Assembly (NCBI RefSeq): GCF_000699445.3
Contig: NC_067198.1
Location: 37,299,523 to 37,363,522 of the forward strand
DNA: 64,000 bases
Reading direction: 5' to 3'
DNA from: Schistosoma haematobium
Lineage: Eukaryota > Platyhelminthes > Trematoda > Strigeidida > Schistosomatidae
The notes below the pieces were generated by a model. The model was given only the letters and a program-made list of their open reading frames with translations, was not told where the DNA came from and made no database searches. How positions within the stretch are numbered: the stretch's first letter is position 1; each line of letters opens with the position of its first letter. This document shows positions 39,601-46,990 of the stretch, in pieces. Made by a program: the position numbers and the translations under genes.

Positions 39601-42573
39601 TGTAAATTGAAATTCACTACCCTCTCATTGTACAAGCTAGTAGTTATCTGAAAATCGGTACTTGATTTTGAGTCGCTGTATGAATGTCAACACTGATGTG
39701 GGGATAAATTCAGATGACTATTCGCAAATGGGATGAAATGCGCGTCCTGGATTTTGCTATCAGCCAAAATCCACTTATGCTTAAAAGTGATTATTATTTA
39801 AACAATTTTAATCTCCTGATTTTTATTGAATTTTATTTACACATACTTTTTTATCCGTAATTATTTTTGTCTCTTACATTATCTACATAATTTTCGATTT
39901 TCGTCTTTAGTCTGCCTTATTAGCGGCCTTTTCAGCTGGTATGGTTATGGTTCATAATCCATTAAAAATCAGCTGTGATTCAGATGGTCAACAACTGACC
40001 AGCGAAACACCAATCACAACAACGACAACAACATCAGTTGGAGTGTATTCATCTAATTTGAAAGCTACCAAAGTTAGTGAAACACCTTCAACACATTATC
40101 ACTGGGACTATGAAAAAGACGAAGAAGATGGAAGTAGAGTATATGGTGAAGAAATAACGGATAATGGTGAAGAACATGATGATGATGAAGTTGGTGAAGT
40201 GGATGCTGAACAATATAAAGATGATGACTCTGAATATGATATGGAACGAGTTATTGTCGCTGGTGGCAGTAATGATAAATCTAGTAATGAAGGTAATTAC
40301 GCAATTGGTTCACATTGTCTGGATTCTGGTGTTTTACTTAGACAAGGTATTATTCTACGTGGAAGCAGAGGTGGATCACCAGCATCAGTAACTGGTGGTG
40401 GTGGTGTAACGCATCAAACAGGTTTCGGTCATTCTCATCCTTCTATATCTCAAACGAATTTTATAACGCCATCATTTCGTGGTCTTGTAAAAAGTAATAA
40501 ATTACACAGTAGAAATAATGAAGAACTAAAGCAATCATTTGTGTTCACTTCAACTAGTCAAAATGTTGTCTCATCAGCACCACAAAATATTCCAACTTAT
40601 GTTAATACTCCACATCTTATTCAGCATCCTTTGTCCAACTCAAAACCCACCTTAGTATCGGGTACTTTAATCACACTTGCTGATGGTGAGTTTTAACTTC
40701 AATATATTTTCCAAATATCGGAATTGTTTTCTCTTTTCTTTTTTAAATTATAAATATTCCAAGGGAACTATCGTTAAATAGATGTCATATTTATGGTGAA
40801 TTAAAATTGGTGCTTAAATTTAATTGTTTGAAAAATGTTATAACATAAAACACATACTGTTAGTAATGATGTTTAATTGATAGGGGAGTGATACTATGGT
40901 AATTAATTGATAACGCCAGTAATTTGAGGAAATAGAATGATTGTTCGTTAAAATAGTGAGTGAAAGGAAAATAATTCTGATGTGAAATTTATATGACAAA
41001 ATAATGATGCAGTAGCTCAATGGTTAAGTCGTTTAACTTTCAGATAAAAATTGATCTGTGATTAAAGTCAGTTGACAGAAAAACCCTAGATATAAATTTT
41101 ATAATTACTTGGTAATTAGAAGGAAAGCGTATCTGTATCTAACATACACTTTATGCTGCCTTACAGTGATGAACATGCATCAGGTATCGTAACTGTTAGT
41201 TAGATATGGTTAACATTGATTTGTTTAGATCATAATTGATCCTGTATGGAACTGAATCAAGTACAGTGCTATCTTATCATCAGTACCAATCAAAGTCTGT
41301 TGATCAAGTTTGCCGTAAGATCAATAAGTTATGTAACCGGACCCAGCCACATTGCGAGAGTAGGATTTCTTTAGAAATTCCAGACGTAGTGAATTATCCA
41401 CCCTAGCAGACATACTTCACATCAGCACAGCGACAAAAGTAGGAAATTAATACGGTGAAAACCTAACGAACTAAAATGCTGATAGTATCAATAATAGTTA
41501 CGCTTGCGAAACATTTGGAATGTATTTTGAAAATTATCCTGGTAGTAGTTATCAGTAAGCGTGCAATATAGATTTAAGGTTGTTGATTGCCTCTTAACAT
41601 GGTTAACCATCAATCAAAGTTTAACACTATGGATCATTTAGGGTTATGTGTGTCTACAATATGGAGTCGATCTTCGTAGAGTTCTTTGCTCAGCACTGAA
41701 GATTAGACTGTATGAAGTTAATTAATTACTAGTAGTGAATTCTTTTTGATGGAAAATGTCGTTGAAAAAACTTTTAAGGTCAATGTCTATTATTTTACTG
41801 GACTATTACATTTCTATCACATTCTCATTCTCTCTTTTTCTGTAACCATATTACCCTTAAATGCATTCATTTCAGCTTTAAATCCTGATATACCCGATGA
41901 TTATACTGCACCTAATGCTACTGGTTCACCTTCTCCAGCACCAATACCGATCAGTCAAAATCTAGCGAGTCAGTTGTGTAGTCGTGTTACAACAACCAGT
42001 CCAAATATGAATATTCCTAGTAGTCATCATCATCATCCTCATCATCATCACCATCAGGGAAAATCATCACGTCTACTGAATTCACATTTGAACAAGCCAA
42101 CAATGATTGATAGTAAAAAGCCGTTACATCATTCAGAAGTTTTAGTATCTATAAGTAAGTCGTCTCCAGACTACGATAACGCTTCTCGTTCATCCTCATT
42201 AATACACTCATCCAATGAATCGTTTCATCAAATCGATAAACATTCTAGACCAGGTGGTGGTGGTGGTGTTGTTGGGGTTAATGGAGATCAAGTTTGGAAA
42301 GCTCCAAGTTCAGAACGAGTTGTCCGATGCGTTGAAACAATTATTATGCGTATTCGAAGTTTGGTAGAGGTGAGAATATTTTTCTGGTTGTTTATACTTT
42401 TGATTCAGTCTCCCTCCAGTCGTAACACAATCAGTACTTGAATTAAAGACATTTTCAGCTTTTTATTTTTGGTGCGTACTTTTTGATTTTAAGGTTATTA
42501 TTACTATTACCATTATCATTGTTATTGGACGTTATACATGTGGAACTATCTTTACGTAGTAACTACAGTAAGG

Positions 42574-42640
<67 letters not shown>

Positions 42641-44652
42641 AAGATTATCAATAGCAAGTCAAATTAATGGTTTGATAACAGTCAGAGCTCTTGAGTTTAA
42701 ATAATTGAATTCAGATTCGAACCCGACTTAACCTACTTTGATTTTTGCAGTCTGTCTCTATCATTGGTTCTCATCCGTGTGTGTATTGCTTAAACAGGGG
42801 TCATATAATCGTGTGATTGGTCATCGAGTTGCGTGTCAATCTCTTTTCGGTTCACGAGATATGGATATTGCCAATCGCAATAAAATTCATATTGTATTTT
42901 AGGTTCTCACACTCATATTGTGTAGCACTATCGTGAAATATGTATATACCTATATTAATTGATAATGGTTTGTATAGTTGGATTGTCTTTACTACCTGAT
43001 CGCCTTATCATACATATTTTTGCATCATCAGCGAGGAAGTAAGGTCGAAGGTCCTGGGTTCGAGTCACGTGTGCAGGATCGTGGATGCATACTTCTGAGG
43101 AGTCCCATACCCGGACGAAGAAGCCGTCCAGTGCTTCCAGGTTTTCATTGGTGGCCTAATATTAGTTGGTTGATGATCTCAATAAAAACTCAAATATCTC
43201 CACAATCCTATACTGATGAATGAATTATATTCAGGTTTTTTATTGATCTTAGTAGTTCAGTGGTATTTTTCCTGTATAACAGAACTTCTGTTCATAATTT
43301 ATGAATTTAACACATGTTCTCCTGTTGTTACGATGTTTTAATTGATAAAAAACATATAACTCATTGGTAAAAGGGATTTGTGAGGATTATAAAGATTTTA
43401 GTTTTGAATCACGAACTGATCTTAGCTAGATCACCAGTCAAATCTTGGTAACACTGGACGGCGGTTTCTTCATAGCATAGAACTCCCCATTGCTTAATTT
43501 AGTTTTCCGACATTTATGAATAAACTAGTGTTTTCCACCACACTGAAACAATCAGCCGTTTGAAGGACGTTGAATAGAAATCTTAACATGAAAATCTAAC
43601 GTCTCTTATTACGAAACAATCATCATGGTAATATTGACAAGTACGTGTGAAATTTCAGTGGTTATGTAATGTAATCTCTTTAAGCCAGTCACATAGTATC
43701 ATTAGGCATCATTAATTCAAATATGCATACGATTCCGTTCTATTGAATTACACTATACTCATTAATTAATTTTTTATATCTGGTTTCAATGCATAGTGAA
43801 ATTACAGATCACCAGTTATTTAAAAGTTCTTTTATCAGACACACTGACCAGGATCTTTTGCGTATGAATCTAAGAATTATCATATTAATTTGTCTAGGAT
43901 GAACTTGGAACTGTTGATCTTGTGATTTTGACTTAAAAATTGATAAGTCTTATTCTCATATGTTTCGTCTCTTTCTCTTATAAAAAGATGTTTGTAGATG
44001 GTAAAGTCTAGTTAAATAAAACGATTCATAAATTATATTTCTGATTATATTTCGAATGTAACAATTGTATCAAACTATACGGTGTTTACGTATATGATAA
44101 CTCAATAGTTCAATTCATTTGAAGTTGCATTTCTATCCCAACTGTTTATGTCAACATACACTGTAGTATTATTTTAGTCTGATTTAGTAAACTAGTGGAT
44201 TTACACCAAAATAAAACTAACTAATGATAATTGACATCTTTCATGACAGTGTAACCTTCATTTCATGTCTTTTATTTTTTTTACACACTTGATACATTTA
44301 GATTGCTAATGGTGATCGTCATGGTAACAATAGTGCTCATTGTTCTCGTTTAATTCAGTTAGCTGTCAAAGATTTATTAAATTTATTCCCTTCTGATGAA
44401 TCTCATCCAGTGGAAGTGAAAAATGCATTAAATAATCTTGCCACAGAATCAGAAAATTTACGAAAAGATTGTGAACAAATCACCACTTCGTCTTCCTTCG
44501 CATCACCTTCTTCTTCTTCCGGTATTGTTGGATCTGTCAGTCATAGTGGTCGATCAGTTCCACCGGAGATCACTATTCTAATACGTCATGCTCATCAGAT
44601 TGCTAGAGCTGCAAAAGATTTACTATCGCTTTTTCAACGATCTGATCAATGA
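8119..44652 (+). CDS. ARF GTPase-activating protein GIT, C-terminal part (six exons; 5' exons outside the window)
   Basis: GIT proteins are cytoplasmic scaffolds with an N-terminal ArfGAP domain. They bind PIX exchange factors and, through the C-terminal helical domain, paxillin. The joined exons are 8119-8598, 14586-15485, 27576-28319, 39911-40685, 41876-42369 and 44302-44652. They give 1,247 codons in one open frame; every boundary is AG/GT and the phases agree (0,0,0,1,0). Two Spa2-homology repeats (about residues 44-173 and 257-300), a coiled coil (654-708) and the C-terminal helical domain (1107-1247) follow family order. The stretch is far longer than the corresponding vertebrate region because of Asn/Ser/Thr-rich inserts. 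GIT1 and GIT2 cannot be told apart. Confidence 0.88.
8715..8850 (+). repeat. Interspersed repeat family, copy 1
   Basis: The block has TTCATTTATTTCATGG, then CAGCTGCTTA followed by AT-rich sequence. It resembles 28915-29060 and 33345-33485, which share GAATTCATTTTATT then a GCTGCTTATAC-like stretch. The family is not identified. Confidence 0.4.
9460..9625 (+). repeat. Interspersed repeat with the CCACTGGTCACAATAATCTC block, copy 1
   Basis: Similar order of blocks is found at 21800-21965: CATGTCACCTAA, ATCTCATGGA, AGTCAATRAC and CTGATACCAC, ending near TTTTTTGAA. A short piece is also at 46430-46460. The type is not determined. Confidence 0.5.
10455..10545 (+). repeat. Ribozyme-SINE relic, damaged hammerhead
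   Basis: AAGTACATCCAACTGACAGG then ACAGGATGAAATACG and CTTCCTGACC align with the hammerhead region of the other copies. The CTGANGA core reads CTGACAG, so it should be inactive. Confidence 0.55.
10603..10930 (-). mobile_element. RTE (SR2-like) 3' end fragment
   Basis: The 3' end with repeated ACTTACTTACTTACG and GTTACCCCTCATGG matches the 3' end of the larger copy at 32310-33230. The C-terminal coding remnant is frameshifted and shorter by several deletions. Confidence 0.7.
11070..11345. repeat. Head-to-head pair of ribozyme-SINE halves (about 70-bp inverted repeat)
   Basis: The left arm (about 11080-11145) reads GGGAGCATTGGTCAGCTG, TATGTCTTAGTA and GGAACTCCTCAG. The right arm (about 11264-11335) carries the same blocks on the other strand: CTGAGGAGTTCC, TACTAAGACATA and CAGCTGACCAATGCTCCC. 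A B-box-like GGTCCTGGGTTCGATAAAC at about 11240 belongs to the + strand copy. The hammerhead parts keep CTGAGGAG but lack the GAAA element. Confidence 0.7.
11467..11965 (-). mobile_element. SINE-like tail-sharing element (copy b)
   Basis: On the minus strand the body has CCGGTTAAAGCGCCGGACA-type sequence, the TTGGTCACCGGC-like and GGTCTAA...CCTTTAG blocks, and GCCCGTGCGCCCAAAC. It ends in a GTACGAATG / AAATAAATAAATA tail at 11467-11540. It is the same family as 218-485 but longer at its 5' side. No conserved long reading frame survives. Confidence 0.75.
12668..12920 (+). repeat. tRNA-headed ribozyme-SINE, damaged hammerhead
   Basis: The A-box-like CTCAGTAGCTAAGTGAATAG and B-box-like GGGTTGGAGTTCC precede GGTACATCCATCTGACAAG, then CAAACAGGACGAAATATG and TGTCCTGGAT. 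The hammerhead has its GAAA and GTC elements, but the CTGANGA box reads CTGACAA and stem I has a mismatch. Self-cleavage is therefore not expected. Confidence 0.7.
13973..14115 (+). repeat. Ribozyme-SINE relic, damaged hammerhead
   Basis: GAAGCGAACGGTACTGG, then GGTACATCCAGCTGAAGTG, CCCAAACAGGACGAAACATG and CTAGATTCCACTGCTAGCC. The CTGANGA box is disrupted (CTGAAGT), while stem II and GAAA remain. Confidence 0.7.
14586..15485 (+). CDS. GIT exon B: end of Spa2-homology repeat 1, all of repeat 2, Asn/Ser-rich linker
   Basis: The acceptor is TTGATTACAG and the donor CAG|GTAAGT; the exon has exactly 300 codons in phase 0. It opens with [13 protein letters not shown], matching the family DVYDEVDRR block. 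About 80 residues later comes [18 protein letters not shown], then a [21 protein letters not shown] stretch matching the second repeat (PVNPEYSATRNQGRQKLARF type). The remainder is hydrophilic with Asn, Asp and Ser runs and ends DDPVYDQ. Confidence 0.9.
15832..16237 (+). mobile_element. SINE-like tail-sharing element (copy c), cut by the RTE copy
   Basis: The body has GACACGCGTATA, GCGAATGTCCGCCGCC, TTGGTCACCGGCTATCAT and the GTCAAATATTCTGGGAGTGG region. It stops in GGTTTGGGGACCC exactly where the reversed AAATAAAT tail of the RTE arm 2 begins (about 16238), so the RTE element probably inserted into this copy. The lost 3' part is not seen beyond 19856. Confidence 0.65.
16240..19856 (-). mobile_element. 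RTE-like non-LTR retrotransposon (inverted-repeat arm 2)
   Basis: The minus-strand copy corresponds base by base to 1-3380: position x pairs with 19857-x up to about 340 and then with 19858-x. It carries the same nested insertion (about 19373-19639, with the same target duplication), the same TAG after AVL at 17579-17581, and YADD at 17309-17320. The first RT frame (370 codons) is identical by eye; the second (363 codons) differs at eight residues. From the stop codon to the tail (16240-16477), similarity to arm 1 falls clearly, with many mismatches and an insertion. It lies in the GIT intron between exons B and C. Confidence 0.88.
19907..19985. repeat. AAT/AGT trinucleotide microsatellite
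   Basis: Mainly AAT repeats with AAC and AGT variants, lying between RTE arm 2 and the next SINE-like element. Confidence 0.9.
20080..20490 (-). mobile_element. SINE-like tail-sharing element (copy d), tail missing
   Basis: This is the least decayed long copy of the body: CACGCGTATACAGCC, AAGCGAATGTCCGGCG, GAACCAATCGTTGGTCACC and CAGTGGAGCATCGTAAGGAG (+ strand). It lacks the AAATAAAT tail at its 3' end (near 20080). On the opposite strand, 20507-20577 carries a related GGCATATATATTTTC / TTGTACCGATG tail in + orientation. Confidence 0.7.
20580..21329. other. AT-rich intron sequence, nothing recognised
   Basis: GIT intron B-C. No repeat or exon was recognised. Confidence 0.5.
21330..21500 (+). 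repeat. tRNA-like short repeat, copy 1
   Basis: AACTGCCAAGTCCAAGATTC (B-box-like), AACCGGATAGTATCATTAAC and GGCTCATACTCAAGTACCTG recur in the same order at 50490-50655. The family is not named; a Pol III promoter is an inference from the B-box-like block. Confidence 0.5.
21800..21965 (+). repeat. Interspersed repeat related to 9460-9625, copy 2
   Basis: GTCAGCTATGCCACCTAAAT, ACAGTTATCTCATGGAC, AGTCAATGAC and CTGATACCACATTTTG are in the same order as in copy 1. Confidence 0.5.
22545..22765 (-). repeat. Ribozyme-SINE relic (minus strand)
   Basis: Reverse complement reads GGTTGGGCGTTTGAAGCC, GAGTTCGAGTCTCGGTACAT (B-box-like), GCAGCTGATGAATAACTAAT and CCGTCCTGGATTTCACTG. The CTGATGA box is intact, but stem II and GAAA are lost. 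It ends GCTATCCGCACAGG. Confidence 0.65.
22766..23130. other. GC-richer block, origin unknown
   Basis: The composition differs from the surrounding intron (for example GTGTGGTTGTCATTGTCCGT and CTGTCTGCTTGTGGGATG) and directly follows the SINE relic. A 103-codon frame here looks fortuitous (Cys, Leu and Phe-rich). It may be part of an unrecognised mobile element. Confidence 0.35.
23940..24070 (+). repeat. Ribozyme-SINE relic
   Basis: AAGTGCATACAACTGACGAG, CCCATATAAGAAGAAACCC and TACTGCTTTCTATG align to the hammerhead region. CTGACGA and GAAA are kept, but stem II no longer pairs and the GTC site reads ATC. Confidence 0.6.
24071..25490. other. AT-rich intron sequence, nothing recognised
   Basis: GIT intron B-C; no repeat or exon was identified. 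Confidence 0.4.
25492..25526. repeat. (AT)n microsatellite
   Basis: About 35 bp of pure AT alternation, precisely at the broken end of the RTE endonuclease fragment. Confidence 0.95.
25536..26010 (-). mobile_element. RTE (SR2-like) 5' end fragment: 5' leader and endonuclease start
   Basis: On the minus strand a GC-richer leader (about 26010-25796) precedes an ATG at 25795 and the endonuclease start [39 protein letters not shown] and [14 protein letters not shown] follow. The reading stops at the (AT)n tract. It is unusual for a LINE fragment to keep the 5' end and lose the 3' end. Confidence 0.85.
26012..27575. other. AT-rich intron sequence, nothing recognised
   Basis: The last part of GIT intron B-C. 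Short frames here have no recognisable motif. Confidence 0.4.
27576..28319 (+). CDS. GIT exon C: Ser-rich linker and coiled coil
   Basis: The acceptor is CACATTTAG and the donor AAA|GTGAGT; 248 codons in phase 0. The first two thirds are low-complexity Ser/Thr/Asn sequence. The last 55 residues ([20 protein letters not shown], then a [13 protein letters not shown] region) form a heptad pattern in the same place as the GIT dimerisation coiled coil. Confidence 0.85.
28915..29060 (+). repeat. Interspersed repeat family, copy 2
   Basis: ATATGAATTCATTTTATTGC, GTTCTCATGAGCTGCTTATA then AT-rich sequence; compare 8715-8850 and 33345-33485. Confidence 0.4.
29845..30060 (+). repeat. Ribozyme-SINE relic (tRNA-headed type)
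   Basis: An A-box-like region AACTCAGTGATCTGGAGTTT and a B-box region are followed by CGAGGTATTTCATACTAGG and CTGCCCAGTGCTTTCTAGC. These align to the CTGAGGAGTCCCATACTAGG / GTCCAGTGCTTCC order of the copy at 43020. The hammerhead core is destroyed. Confidence 0.55.
30405..30600 (+). repeat. SM-alpha-like ribozyme-SINE, cut inside the hammerhead
   Basis: It starts with a perfect 17-bp inverted repeat (30405-30421 and 30428-30444, 6-nt loop). Then follow the A-box-like TAGCCTAGTGG and GGTACACCTTGCTGACGAG, and stem II enters GTGCCAAGT and stops. It is the same unit as 45475-45818 but ends before GAAA and the cleavage site. Confidence 0.8.
31200..31390 (+). repeat. Scattered CCCTAA-rich repeat, copy 1
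   Basis: GATGTCAGTTGGTGACGAAT and AACCCTAAATT-type stretches recur at 56790-56890 and 57430-57530. The telomere-like CCCTAA units are degenerate. Confidence 0.35.
31570..31790 (-). mobile_element. Decayed RTE relic related to 3600-3880
   Basis: Parallel blocks with 3600-3880 on the minus strand: TTATCCTTAAGGATCTCC, TGTCAATTTATC and GGTTAACTGTAAGGTAATTG. Coding content is only traceable as fragments. Confidence 0.45.
32310..33230 (-). mobile_element. RTE (SR2-like) 3' half: RT end and C-terminal region
   Basis: The minus strand reads [17 protein letters not shown], then [20 protein letters not shown], where FSDD stands for the usual [17 protein letters not shown] and [12 protein letters not shown] follow. 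A frameshifted C-terminal tail with [14 protein letters not shown] follows, then GRP-type basic sequence. It ends with the TTACCCCTTGTGG 3' end seen at 10620. Asp to Ser-Asp-Asp change and frameshifts mean it is dead. Confidence 0.85.
33345..33485 (+). repeat. Interspersed repeat family, copy 3
   Basis: ATTAATTCATTTTATTTTG, GTTCTCATTATCTGCTTACA then AT-rich; compare 8715 and 28915. Confidence 0.4.
33486..39649. other. Long AT-rich intron sequence with one (TA)n tract
   Basis: GIT intron C-D. No exon or coding repeat was recognised in about 6 kb; 36567-36623 is a pure (TA)n microsatellite. Short frames near 34434 and 36200 lack motifs and look fortuitous. Confidence 0.45.
36567..36623. repeat. 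(TA)n microsatellite
   Basis: About 57 bp of pure TA alternation. Confidence 0.95.
39650..39770 (+). repeat. Ribozyme-SINE relic
   Basis: GGGGATAAATTCAGATGAC, GCAAATGGGATGAAATGCGC and GTCCTGGATTTTGCTATCAG. GAAA, stem III and the GTC site remain, while the CTGANGA box and stem II are damaged. Confidence 0.6.
39911..40685 (+). CDS. GIT exon D: acidic and low-complexity insert
   Basis: The acceptor is CGTCTTTAG and the donor GATG|GTGAGT; it ends in phase 1. It follows the coiled coil with [17 protein letters not shown], then Thr-rich sequence. A strongly acidic stretch (about residues 774-822, with [15 protein letters not shown] and DDDSEYD) and a Gly-rich stretch follow. No known GIT motif is seen, and this exon accounts for much of the extra length. 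Confidence 0.8.
40988..41060 (+). repeat. tRNA-head-like fragment
   Basis: GCAGTAGCTCAATGGTTAAG fits a Pol III A-box context like the heads of the ribozyme-SINEs; no hammerhead follows. Confidence 0.35.
41876..42369 (+). CDS. GIT exon E: His-rich linker and start of the C-terminal helical domain
   Basis: The acceptor is CATTTCAG and the donor GAG|GTGAGA. The split codon G|CT joins exon D in phase. A Pro/Ser/Thr-rich stretch leads into a His tract (about residues 1017-1026), and later a Gly run. The end, [19 protein letters not shown], matches the first helix of the GIT C-terminal domain (family pattern VILKTEQVTKNIQELL). Confidence 0.88.
42575..42636. repeat. (TA)n microsatellite
   Basis: About 62 bp of TA alternation in GIT intron E-F. 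Confidence 0.95.
43020..43200 (+). repeat. tRNA-headed ribozyme-SINE, nearly complete hammerhead
   Basis: The B-box-like GGTCCTGGGTTCGAGTCAC precedes TACTTCTGAGGAGTCCCATA. CCCGGACGAAGAAGCCGTCC and AGTGCTTCCAGG follow. CTGAGGA, stem II (GTCC/GGAC) and the GTC site are kept. The base after GAA is G instead of A, and stem I is weakened next to the core. Confidence 0.7.
44302..44652 (+). CDS. GIT exon F: C-terminal helical (paxillin-binding type) domain and stop
   Basis: The acceptor is TACATTTAG; 116 codons are followed by TGA at 44650-44652. [20 protein letters not shown] matches the family CSEKIHLAVTEMASLFP block. [14 protein letters not shown] matches ASAYRLQSECRK, and [19 protein letters not shown] matches VIQCAYDIAKAAKQLVTI. 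A Ser-rich loop replaces the short linker of vertebrate proteins. This is the best-conserved part of the gene and fixes the identification. Confidence 0.92.
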   Translation: MANGDRHGNNSAHCSRLIQLAVKDLLNLFPSDESHPVEVKNALNNLATESENLRKDCEQITTSSSFASPSSSSGIVGSVSHSGRSVPPEITILIRHAHQIARAAKDLLSLFQRSDQ

Positions 44653-45474
44653 ATTGTCATTATGTCAGAATGAGACTATTAGTGTTCATTTTACATAATA
44701 GCAATGGTAATCATAATAATAATTAACTGTTATTATCACTACGGTTATGCAATTCCTAATTGAGTTTATTTTCTTTATGATGATCACAATGTCAAAAAAG
44801 AGAAACAAAAAGAAATGAAACGGAGAAAACAATTTTCGAATTTGTATTCGCGCCAGTCTTGTGACTAAAAGTTTCAGCAATTCTGATTGTTTATTATGAT
44901 CTAGTCATTTATCCCTTTTGTATTATCGTGATGTCATTGCTATAAATTAACAACCAAACTTTTGTGACTTATTTACTATTATCACTGTCTTTTTCTTTGT
45001 TTTTTTTGTTCATATTGTAATTTGTTTATTTCAATCATTTCATGTTTATTTGGGTTTTTTTTTAATAGGGTGCAATCCATTTTATTTTGTCTTATTTATT
45101 TTTAAATGAACTTTGTGCATAATTTTTTTTCTTTGTGAACACTGTGTTTTTTTTATCAATGAATGTTTGACCAGTGTGTGTGTGTGTTGTTTTACTCTCG
45201 GCTTGATTTCTTAATGTATGTATGTCTGTGTGTGTGACAGATATAACTATGTGCTTCTTCTTACTCATTTTTATGGATTAGGGATAAAAGTTGTTCTTTT
45301 GGGTGGGTGGGTAATCATAATGATGAAAAAAATTGTCCTACTCAAATATGTTGACATTATTTTTCTTTATCCTCATTATTTGTGTAGATATATTAAAGAA
45401 ATATGTGTTAAGGTGTGTTTTGTATTTATCTCTGTCATACTGTATTACTTTGAACTGTGACAACTCTGTTGAAT
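44653..45474. other. 3' flank of GIT; AT-rich
   Basis: Probably includes the 3' UTR. No canonical AATAAA was found close to the stop; an ATTAAA lies at about 45392. Nothing else recognised. Confidence 0.4.
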
Positions 45475-45874
45475 ATAGGGACTAGACAAGCATGAGATTG
45501 ATCACCACCCAGTGATCAATCAATTGTGATTACATCTCAGTCCTACAGGAGGTTAGTCACGGCTCGGATAGCTCAGTGGTAACGTCTCTGACTATGAAGC
45601 TGGGTGACACGAGATCGAATCCGCCAGGGAGCACCAGTTCCCTCAAGATTACAGGTACACCTTGCTGACGAGTGCCAAGTAGCACGAAACCCGGGTCCAG
45701 GGTTTCCTGTTGACTACCTCCAACCACCATCTAATCTCAATACATAGTGCCCGCAGTGTCGAGTCACCTAGACTGGTGGCCACATTGCAACATGATCGAT
45801 AGCATTCGATCTGCACTAATAGGGACTAGACAAGCATGAGATTGATCACCACCCAGTGATCAATCAATTGTGAT
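45475..45874 (+). mobile_element. SM-alpha-like SINE with complete hammerhead ribozyme, one unit plus a partial second unit
   Basis: A 56-bp direct repeat (45475-45530 and 45819-45874, offset 344 bp) bounds one full unit. Inside it are an A box TAGCTCAGTGG (45569-45579) and a B box AGATCGAATCC (45611-45621), pointing to a tRNA-derived Pol III promoter. A hammerhead is at 45653-45717. Schistosome SM-alpha repeats are known to encode active hammerheads; activity here is inferred from the intact core. The repeated end also forms a hairpin (ATTGATCAC/GTGATCAAT). Confidence 0.85.
45653..45717 (+). ncRNA. Hammerhead ribozyme (complete core)
   Basis: Stem I is ACCTTG (45658-45663) with CAGGGT (45697-45702), one G-U pair, plus outer GGTA/TACC. 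Core 1 is CTGACGA (45664-45670). Stem II is GTGC/GCAC (45671-45674, 45681-45684) with loop CAAGTA. Core 2 is GAA, with A-U closing a very short stem III (ACCCGGGT, 45688-45695). Predicted cleavage is after C45696 (GTC). The very short stem III is as in other schistosome hammerheads. Confidence 0.85.
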
Positions 45875-46987
45875 ACACAAACATATATTGATAGTGATGA
45901 TTTATTCAAATATCTTGTAGCTGACTGAGTGTATTAGTTAACTCTTTGATGATGAATTGATAAAGTTAGAATATGCATAAGGTTCAGTGCTATACAGGTG
46001 AATTTCCCAACAAAATGGTATTTTATGTTAAGAAGAATTTTCCATTGTAAACTGGAGGTTATAAGAAATGTAATACGTTTTATCTATAAATGACTTTACA
46101 GCATTTACGTTGTAGGAATTACAAAATGAGTAACGATGAGATTTTACGCCTAGGTAAGAAAGGTTAATAAGTCACAATTAATTTAGGACTGGGGATAAGT
46201 GGGCATTAAGCCAAGCTATTTCATCACATCATCACCATGACAGAAAGTTGATACAATGATTTAGAACAGTAGTAGTATCAGTGCTACTCAGATAAAATAC
46301 AGAATATTTTTTATTTATAAAGAAGGATTGTAATAAGGGAATGAAAAGTATGAGATAATATTAAATCTTAAGATTTGAGGGAATATATCAATGAATGTTT
46401 CTGCGTCGTTGATATCGATTTTGAGTTAATGTCTCCAGCCACTGGTCACGATCATTCATTGTTGTCCCGACTTTAGCTTTTACCAGATAATAGTCTTGTA
46501 TATTCTGGAAATTTCTCTTTAATTGGCATCCTCTTTTTTGGGTGTATCAGTCGATATTTTTCCATGTTTTTATTCCTTTGTTGAGTAAATTAATGAAACC
46601 TATTCCTCAACTTTAGTCAATTTATAATAATAATAATTACAGAATTCATGTCAGTTTGATCATGATCAGCCTGATATAGATAGTAATATTAAATGTAATG
46701 AACAGATATGTGGTATAAACCTATTTTAAGTGTTCCAGTCCATGTATTACAGCAATGAAAGACATCAGCCGGGAACTTTTAATTCTTGATAAATAAGAAC
46801 TTTGAATAGATTTATGATTTGAAAGTCATTTCTGTTATAAACTGATATCATACAAATTTTTCATAGATTAATTATAGGTCGTTCCACAAATCACTTATTT
46901 CTTATACAGTAAGATTATTTATATAATTCGTGTTATTTTACTCAATGATAAATTCATTCACCTACAAAGATATTATTAATATTAGAA
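45875..46987. other. AT-rich intergenic sequence
   Basis: Apart from a short CTCCAGCCACTGGTCACGAT piece at about 46433 related to the repeat at 9460, nothing was recognised. Confidence 0.4.
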
Positions 46988-46990
46988 GCT

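Noticed and set aside
41746..41875. ATG at 41746 as an independent start for the frame into GIT exon E
   Set aside because: The region upstream of 41876 is a pyrimidine-rich intron end with a proper CAG acceptor, and the C-terminal helix requires joining to exon D; the upstream frame is fortuitous.
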